Assembly: GCA_038319025.1 (NCBI GenBank)
Contig: JBBQCW010000003.1
Span: 1-64,000, forward strand
Direction: 5' to 3'
Length of the DNA: 64,000 nt
From: JBBQCW01 sp038319025
GTDB lineage: Bacteria; Actinomycetota; Thermoleophilia; Solirubrobacterales; Solirubrobacteraceae
A program made the translations under genes and the position numbers. A model generated the notes under the pieces. It ran no database searches. It was not told the DNA's origin and saw only the letters and a program-made list of their open reading frames with translations. The stretch's first letter is position 1; each line of letters begins with the position of its first letter. This document shows positions 59,187 through 64,000 of this stretch, piece after piece.

Positions 59187-59684
59187 ATGGCGCGCGCCAC
59201 CGACATCCCTGGCCTGGATGCCCAGATGCCGTTCCGCCGAGCGGCGGCCGCGACGGTCACCGTCCGCAGCGCTGAGGTGTTCGGCGCGGTCGACGGCGTG
59301 CTGGACATGGACGAGATCGAGGGCGTTCACGACATGCGCGTCGCCACGCGGCGCCTGCGCGCGGTTCTGGAGATCTACATGCCCTGCTTCCCGGCGAAGC
59401 GCTACGCGTCCGTCCTCGCCGACGTGAAGCAGTTGGCCGACGCACTTGGCGCGCGGCGCGATCCCGACGTGCAGTTGGAGGCGCTCGCGAAGTTCGCGCG
59501 GGCGACGGGCCCGGCCGAGCAGCCTGGCCTGGAGGAATATCGCCGCCGGCTGGCGATCCGCCAAGGCGCAGGCAACGCCCGCCTCGCCGCCGAATTGACG
59601 CGGGTGGTCGACGCCGACCTTGAGGGGCGACTGGCCGCGCTCGCCGCCGCGGCCGTCTCTGATGCCGCGGGGGCATCGTCGTGA
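59187..59684 (+). CDS. CHAD domain protein, first half
   Basis: The 165-residue product carries one half of a CHAD fold, with VHDMRVATRRLRAVLEIY as the basic helix and DALGARRDPDVQLEAL. Full CHAD domains have two such helical bundles and bind polyphosphate. Here the second bundle lies in the next gene, which overlaps this one by four bases. The two could form one functional unit. Confidence 0.8.
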   Translation: MARATDIPGLDAQMPFRRAAAATVTVRSAEVFGAVDGVLDMDEIEGVHDMRVATRRLRAVLEIYMPCFPAKRYASVLADVKQLADALGARRDPDVQLEALAKFARATGPAEQPGLEEYRRRLAIRQGAGNARLAAELTRVVDADLEGRLAALAAAAVSDAAGASS

Positions 59685-60376
59685 AGGCGCGATCGATCAA
59701 GCGACTGGACCCCGACGGGTCGTTGGCCGACAACGCCCAGCGCATCGTGAGCGTGCGCTTGGACGAGCTGTGCTCCTACATGCCGACCGTCACCGATCCG
59801 GCCAAGGTCACCGAGTTGCACGACATGCGGATCGCCGCCAAGCGGTTGCGCTACGTGCTGGAGGTGACGGCCGACTGCTTTGGTCCCTACGCCGACAAAG
59901 CGCTGCGCCGCACCAAGGATCTGCAGGAACTGTTGGGCGACATCCACGACTGCGATGAGCACGCACCGGAGGTCGAGCGCCTGATCGCTGAACTGCGCCT
60001 GCAGGACGAGGAGTCCTTGCGCGTCGCGGCTGCCCTCGATGACGACCTGGATGCGACCCTGGTGCCCCGCGCACCGCACGGCCCCGCCTACCCAGGGCTG
60101 GTGGCACTGGCCACGTATCTTGCTGCGCGCCGCGAGGTCCTGTTCGCCACCTTCCTGACGCACTGGACCGACCTCGAGCGTGAGGGCTTCCGGCCCCGGC
60201 TGGAGTACGCGCTCACCGAGCGCCCTGCAGCGCCGGCGCCGGCGGGCGTGGCCGGAACCCCGCCGGTCATCGCGCCCGCGCTGATGCCTACACCTCGCAC
60301 GGTGCCACCCGCCGCTGGTCCGGTGGACGCTGAGCCCGTATCGTCCAGTGCTCTGAAGGCCAAGCCCACCTCATGA
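59681..60376 (+). CDS. CHAD domain protein, second half with Pro/Ala-rich tail
   Basis: The 231-residue protein (GTG start) has LHDMRIAAKRLRYVLEV followed by LRRTKDLQELLGDIHDCDEH, the second CHAD bundle. Residues about 180-231 are Pro/Ala/Thr-rich and probably disordered. It overlaps ppk1 by four bases, so the CHAD pair and kinase are co-translated. A polyphosphate-binding or granule role is likely from family knowledge. Confidence 0.8.
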   Translation: MKARSIKRLDPDGSLADNAQRIVSVRLDELCSYMPTVTDPAKVTELHDMRIAAKRLRYVLEVTADCFGPYADKALRRTKDLQELLGDIHDCDEHAPEVERLIAELRLQDEESLRVAAALDDDLDATLVPRAPHGPAYPGLVALATYLAARREVLFATFLTHWTDLEREGFRPRLEYALTERPAAPAPAGVAGTPPVIAPALMPTPRTVPPAAGPVDAEPVSSSALKAKPTS

Positions 60377-62541
60377 CCACGCCGCCCGACTCCGCCGCCC
60401 CGCCGCAGGAGCCGATCAGCGCGGTCCCGCTGCCGGCCCCGGTGCCCGATGGGGCCTCCGATTTGCGCGCGCACGAGCTGTACCTGAACCGGGAACTGTC
60501 GTGGCTGGAGTTCAACGACCGCGTCCTGCAGTTGGCGGAGGACACGTCGCAGCCGTTGCTGGAACGCGTGAAGTTCGCGGCGATCTTCACGTCCAACCTC
60601 GACGAGTTCGCGATGATCCGCGTCGCCGGTCTACTCGATCAGGTCGAGGCGGGCATCAGCGGCCGCAAAGCCGACGGGATGACAGCGTCAGAAGTGCTGG
60701 AGCTGATCCGCCGTCGCGTGATCCTGATGGGCGAGCGGCAATCCGAGGTGGTCGAGGATGAGTTGCGCCCCGGGCTGGCCGAGCACGGCATCCGAATTGC
60801 CGCCTGGGCGGACCTGACAGGCGCTCAGCGGGCGGCGCTCGACGACCGGTTCATCCGCCAGATATTCCCGGTTCTCACCCCGTTGGCCGTAGGGCTTGGG
60901 CGCCCGTTCCCCTACATCTCAAACCTGTCGCTGAGCCTTGCCGTGCTGGTGCGTGATCCGATGCACGGGGTCACCACTTTCGCCCGCGTGAAGGTCCCGA
61001 AGGAGATGCTGCCGCGCTTCGTCCGCGTCGAGGGCGAGGAGGGCCACACGTTCGTGATGCTCGAGGACGTGATCGCCACCCACCTGCAGGAGCTCTTCCC
61101 CGGGATGGAAGTCTTGGAGCACGGGGTGTTCCGCGTGACGCGCGATGCCGACTACGAGATCTCCGACGAGGCCGACGATCTCGTCGAGGCCGTCCAAGCC
61201 GAGATCCGCCGCCGACGCTTCGGTGAGGTCGTGCGCGTCGAGTTCGCAGCCGGCATGAGCGGTGAATTGCGCGGCGCGCTCAAGGACGCGCTCGGCGTTG
61301 ACGAGTCACAGGTGTACGACGTCGACGGCCTGCTCGACCTGACCGACCTGTGGCAGATCGTCGGCCTCAGCGGATACGACGACCTGCGCGACCCGCCATG
61401 GACGCCCGTCACGCAGCCGCGGATCCAAGGTGATCGCGAAGAGGGGTCCACATCGATCATGGCGGCGATGCGCCAGGCGGACATCCTCGTCCACCATCCG
61501 TACGACTCCTTCGCGACTTCCGTCGAGCGCTTCGTGGCGGAGGCTGTCGCCGACCCGGACGTGCTGGCCATCAAGCAGACGGTGTACCGCACGTCCGATG
61601 ACTCACCGCTCGTCCCTGCGCTGATCCGCGCTTCCGAAAGCGGCAAGCAGGCCGTCTGCATGGTGGAGCTCAAGGCGCGCTTCGACGAGCAGTCGAACAT
61701 CGGGTGGGCCCGTACGCTGGAGGAAGCGGGCGTTCATGTGGTGTACGGCATCCCGGGCCTCAAGACCCACGCCAAGTGCGTGCTGGTGGTCCGCCGGGAG
61801 GGTGACGGCGTGCGGCACTACGTGCACGTCGGCACCGGCAACTATCACCCCAAGACGGCACGGCTGTACACCGATTTCGGACTTTTCACGTGCGACGAGC
61901 GGATCGGGGCCGACGCATCGGATCTGTTCAACGTGTTGACGGGATTCGCTCGGCCCAAGCGCTTCCGCAAGGTGCTCGTGGCGCCCCAGCATCTGCGCGA
62001 CGGGATCCTGGCTGAGGTCGATGCGGCGATCGCCGCCCGTGAGGCCGGCGGTCCCTCTCGCATCGCTCTGAAGATGAACTCGCTGGTGGATCGTGCGTCG
62101 ATCGAGAAGCTGTACGAGGCCTCCCGTGCCGGCGTGCATGTGGACATCAACGTGCGCGGAATCTGCTGCCTGGTGCCCGGTGTACCGGGCGTCTCGGAGA
62201 ACATCCGCGTGGTGTCGATCGTGGGCCGTTTTCTGGAGCACTCGCGCATTTACGCGTTTGAGCATTCCAGTGAGCAGCGCGTCTTCATCGGCTCCGCCGA
62301 TCTGATGCCCCGCAACCTGGACACGCGTGTGGAGCTCGTCACCCCGGTGCTGGACCCTGTGCTCCGCGACGACCTCGTCGACACGCTCGATCGCTGTTTC
62401 GCCGACAACACCAACGCTTGGGAACTACGGGCCGATGGTCGCTGGGAGCGTCTGCATGCGGCCGAGGGCACGCAGCCCCGCAGCGTGCAAAGCGAGCTGA
62501 TGGCGGGCCACGCGGCACGCGCGTCTGAGTCCTCGCAATAG
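60373..62541 (+). CDS. ppk1: Polyphosphate kinase 1
   Basis: The 722-residue protein has the N-terminal LNRELSWLEFNDRVLQLA, central domain with FVPKEMLPRF-like segments, and two phospholipase-D-like catalytic parts. The autophosphorylated His lies in KTHAK (about His466), and FLEHSRIYAFEH (His623/His631) supplies the second catalytic site, followed by IGSADLMPRNLDTRVE. It makes polyphosphate from ATP. It is the core gene of the locus. Confidence 0.95.
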   Translation: MTTPPDSAAPPQEPISAVPLPAPVPDGASDLRAHELYLNRELSWLEFNDRVLQLAEDTSQPLLERVKFAAIFTSNLDEFAMIRVAGLLDQVEAGISGRKADGMTASEVLELIRRRVILMGERQSEVVEDELRPGLAEHGIRIAAWADLTGAQRAALDDRFIRQIFPVLTPLAVGLGRPFPYISNLSLSLAVLVRDPMHGVTTFARVKVPKEMLPRFVRVEGEEGHTFVMLEDVIATHLQELFPGMEVLEHGVFRVTRDADYEISDEADDLVEAVQAEIRRRRFGEVVRVEFAAGMSGELRGALKDALGVDESQVYDVDGLLDLTDLWQIVGLSGYDDLRDPPWTPVTQPRIQGDREEGSTSIMAAMRQADILVHHPYDSFATSVERFVAEAVADPDVLAIKQTVYRTSDDSPLVPALIRASESGKQAVCMVELKARFDEQSNIGWARTLEEAGVHVVYGIPGLKTHAKCVLVVRREGDGVRHYVHVGTGNYHPKTARLYTDFGLFTCDERIGADASDLFNVLTGFARPKRFRKVLVAPQHLRDGILAEVDAAIAAREAGGPSRIALKMNSLVDRASIEKLYEASRAGVHVDINVRGICCLVPGVPGVSENIRVVSIVGRFLEHSRIYAFEHSSEQRVFIGSADLMPRNLDTRVELVTPVLDPVLRDDLVDTLDRCFADNTNAWELRADGRWERLHAAEGTQPRSVQSELMAGHAARASESSQ

Positions 62542-62563
62542 CGCCGGGTTTGCGGTTCGATCG

Positions 62564-63388
62564 ATGACCCCGTCCGTCCTGCCACCCGTCAATCCGCGCG
62601 ACGCCGTCGCCGGCATGAAGATCAACGCTCCGGCCCGCGGCAACCGCAAGCTGGCCAAGCTGCTTGAAGCCGTCAACGAGGACATGCGCGTGAAGGCGTG
62701 GTGGCACATGGCGGATGTCAACGCGACCCGCCGGATGGGGATGTCTGACCACTCGTGGGTGCACATTCAGATCGTCACCAACATTTCGTTGCGGCTCGCG
62801 CGCCTCCTGTTCAAGCGAGGCGTGACACCGGCGATGGTCACTGACCACGGGATGACCGAGGCCGATGCTGAGGTGGTGATCTGCGCCGCCGCGCTCTTCC
62901 ATTGCACCGGGATGTCCATCCACCGCAAGGATCATGAGACGTTCTCGCTCTTCCTCGCCGGCGACCGGTTGCCCGGGCTACTGAAGAACATCTACGAGGA
63001 GCCCGAGCGCACGATCATCATGGCTGAGGCGATGCACACCATCATCTCGCATCGCAGTAAGGGCAACCCGCTCACGATCGAGGCGTCGATCATGCGCGTG
63101 GCCGATGCGCTCGACATGGCTCAGGGTCGCTCGCGTGTTCCGTTCGAGGCCGGGGAGATGAACATCCACTCCCTGTCGGCCTACGCGATCGACGAGGTGA
63201 AGATCCTGCCTGGCGAGGAGCGCGCGGTGCGCATCGAGATCGCGATGAACAACTCCTCGGGGATCTTTCAGGTCGACGAAGGTCTCGGGACCAAACTCCG
63301 TGGCACTCCGCTGGAGCCGCACATCGAGGTGGTGGCGCGCATCGAGGCCGAGCATGAGAAGCGCCTCGTGCCCGTGTTCCGCTTGTGA
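62564..63388 (+). CDS. HD-domain phosphohydrolase-like protein
   Basis: The 274-residue protein has the HD pattern: MSDHSWVHIQIV for a first His, then AALFHCTGMSIHRKDHETFS and MHTIISHRSKG with ADALDMAQGR. It resembles stand-alone HD hydrolases and the C-terminal HD region of long Ppx/GppA proteins. Its position after ppk1 and the shortened Ppx suggests that it completes or controls polyphosphate turnover. Activity is inferred. Confidence 0.75.
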   Translation: MTPSVLPPVNPRDAVAGMKINAPARGNRKLAKLLEAVNEDMRVKAWWHMADVNATRRMGMSDHSWVHIQIVTNISLRLARLLFKRGVTPAMVTDHGMTEADAEVVICAAALFHCTGMSIHRKDHETFSLFLAGDRLPGLLKNIYEEPERTIIMAEAMHTIISHRSKGNPLTIEASIMRVADALDMAQGRSRVPFEAGEMNIHSLSAYAIDEVKILPGEERAVRIEIAMNNSSGIFQVDEGLGTKLRGTPLEPHIEVVARIEAEHEKRLVPVFRL

Positions 63389-64000
63389 GAGCACGGGCAG
63401 CGCTGATAGCGCTCACCGTGTTGACCCTCAGCGGCTGCGGTGGTTCCTCATCGACGACGGCCGGGACCACGACAACCGGTAAGAGCACCGCCAGAGCGCA
63501 CGCGCACCAAGCCCGATCGACGGCGCCCAAGCCCACCGCCGGCACCTATCGCGGACCCGTCCCGATCCTGATGTACCACGTCATCAACGACCCGCCGACC
63601 GGCACTCCGTTCCCGGAGTTGTGGACCCCGTGGAAGACGTTCGCCGCCACGATGTACGCGTTGAAGAAGGCCGGTTTTCACGGTGTCACCCAGGGTGCGA
63701 TGTGGGCCGCATGGCACGGTGGGCCCGGCCTGCCCCGTCGGCCGATCGTCATCAGTTTCGACGACGGCTACCTCAGCCAGTCCACTCACGCCAGGCCCAC
63801 GCTCCGCGCGCTCGGCTGGCCCGGCGTCCTGAACATCGAAGGCAAGAACATCGACCCGAAGGTCGGGCTGTCCCGCCATCAGGTGCGCGGCCTGATCGCC
63901 AACGGGTGGGAGATCAACGCCCATACGCTCACGCATCCAGATCTGAGGACCGTGAGCGACGCCCAGCTAAAGCTGGAGGTCGCCGGATCGCGAGCCAAGA
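63385..64000 (+). CDS. Polysaccharide deacetylase-like lipoprotein, cut by window end
   Basis: A GTG at 63,385 overlaps the HD gene stop. At least 205 residues are in frame to the window edge. The first 18 residues form a lipoprotein signal (LTVLTLSGC), followed by a Thr/Ser/Lys-rich linker. The deacetylase-like domain begins VPILMYHVI and has VISFDDGY and INAHTLTHPDL, the metal-binding motif pattern. The C-terminal part is outside the window. Confidence 0.8.
   Translation, partial: MRARAALIALTVLTLSGCGGSSSTTAGTTTTGKSTARAHAHQARSTAPKPTAGTYRGPVPILMYHVINDPPTGTPFPELWTPWKTFAATMYALKKAGFHGVTQGAMWAAWHGGPGLPRRPIVISFDDGYLSQSTHARPTLRALGWPGVLNIEGKNIDPKVGLSRHQVRGLIANGWEINAHTLTHPDLRTVSDAQLKLEVAGSRAK

Overview
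The window is high-GC actinobacterial DNA. Its housekeeping content (FemAB-like acyltransferase, DUF2630, DUF3052, a Ppk1/CHAD polyphosphate locus, many small secreted proteins) suggests a soil lineage, possibly Thermoleophilia/Solirubrobacterales. That placement is an inference from gene content, since no rRNA or tRNA gene is visible. Two parts are obvious: the right-hand portion of a prophage (1 to about 21.86 kb) and ordinary host chromosome (about 22.3 kb to the end).

Prophage, 1-21,855. The window opens inside a tail module: a tail assembly chaperone with a likely -1 frameshift extension, a tape measure protein carrying a 3D-type barrel domain, a LysM baseplate protein, a hub with an inserted SGNH hydrolase and a C-terminal M15-like peptidase domain, a spike, a gp25/W-like protein, baseplate J, tail protein I, a small tail protein and a GH25 endolysin with an N-terminal membrane anchor. 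The gene set points to a contractile tail. Genes are coupled by 4-base stop/start overlaps. A reverse-strand lipoprotein sits between chaperone and tape measure and looks like a lysogenic-conversion gene. An intrinsic terminator (12,048) closes the late module. A strong sigma70-like promoter (12,140) then opens the early module: small unknown proteins, a phage sliding clamp, DUF932, two small HTH proteins, a candidate annealing-type recombination pair and a tyrosine integrase followed by a terminator. Leaders in the early module repeatedly carry a CAGTACC/(AACC)n element, often with a GC hairpin before it and a Shine-Dalgarno hairpin after it. I see no description of this element in the families I know. 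Head genes and an immunity repressor are not in the window.

Host, 22.3-36 kb: an ArsR/SRPBCC pair, a ZIP metal transporter behind a DtxR-type palindrome, a ubiquitin-like/BNR pair, an ABC-F ATPase, an FAD-linked oxidase coupled to a DAPG-hydrolase-like gene behind a GAAC-N4-GTTC site, an ECF sigma factor with a DUF4349 membrane protein, a HipA-like kinase/DUF3037 pair, a ferredoxin-NADP reductase-like enzyme and a VOC dioxygenase-like protein.

Host, 36-58 kb: a SHOCT membrane protein, a structured non-coding stretch, a NodB deacetylase, a beta-propeller lipoprotein, an FMN glutamate-synthase-like protein, a presenilin-like GxGD membrane protein, cydDC, a hemolysin III protein, an MFS exporter, two paralogous secreted proteins, a zinc alcohol dehydrogenase, DoxX, a clan-A glycosidase, a sulfotransferase, and an ABC-2 exporter with a FemAB-like gene. 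Many convergent pairs meet with almost no spacer.

Host, 58.2-64 kb: a polyphosphate locus of a short Ppx/GppA, a CHAD domain split over two overlapping genes, Ppk1, a stand-alone HD protein and a deacetylase lipoprotein cut by the window end.
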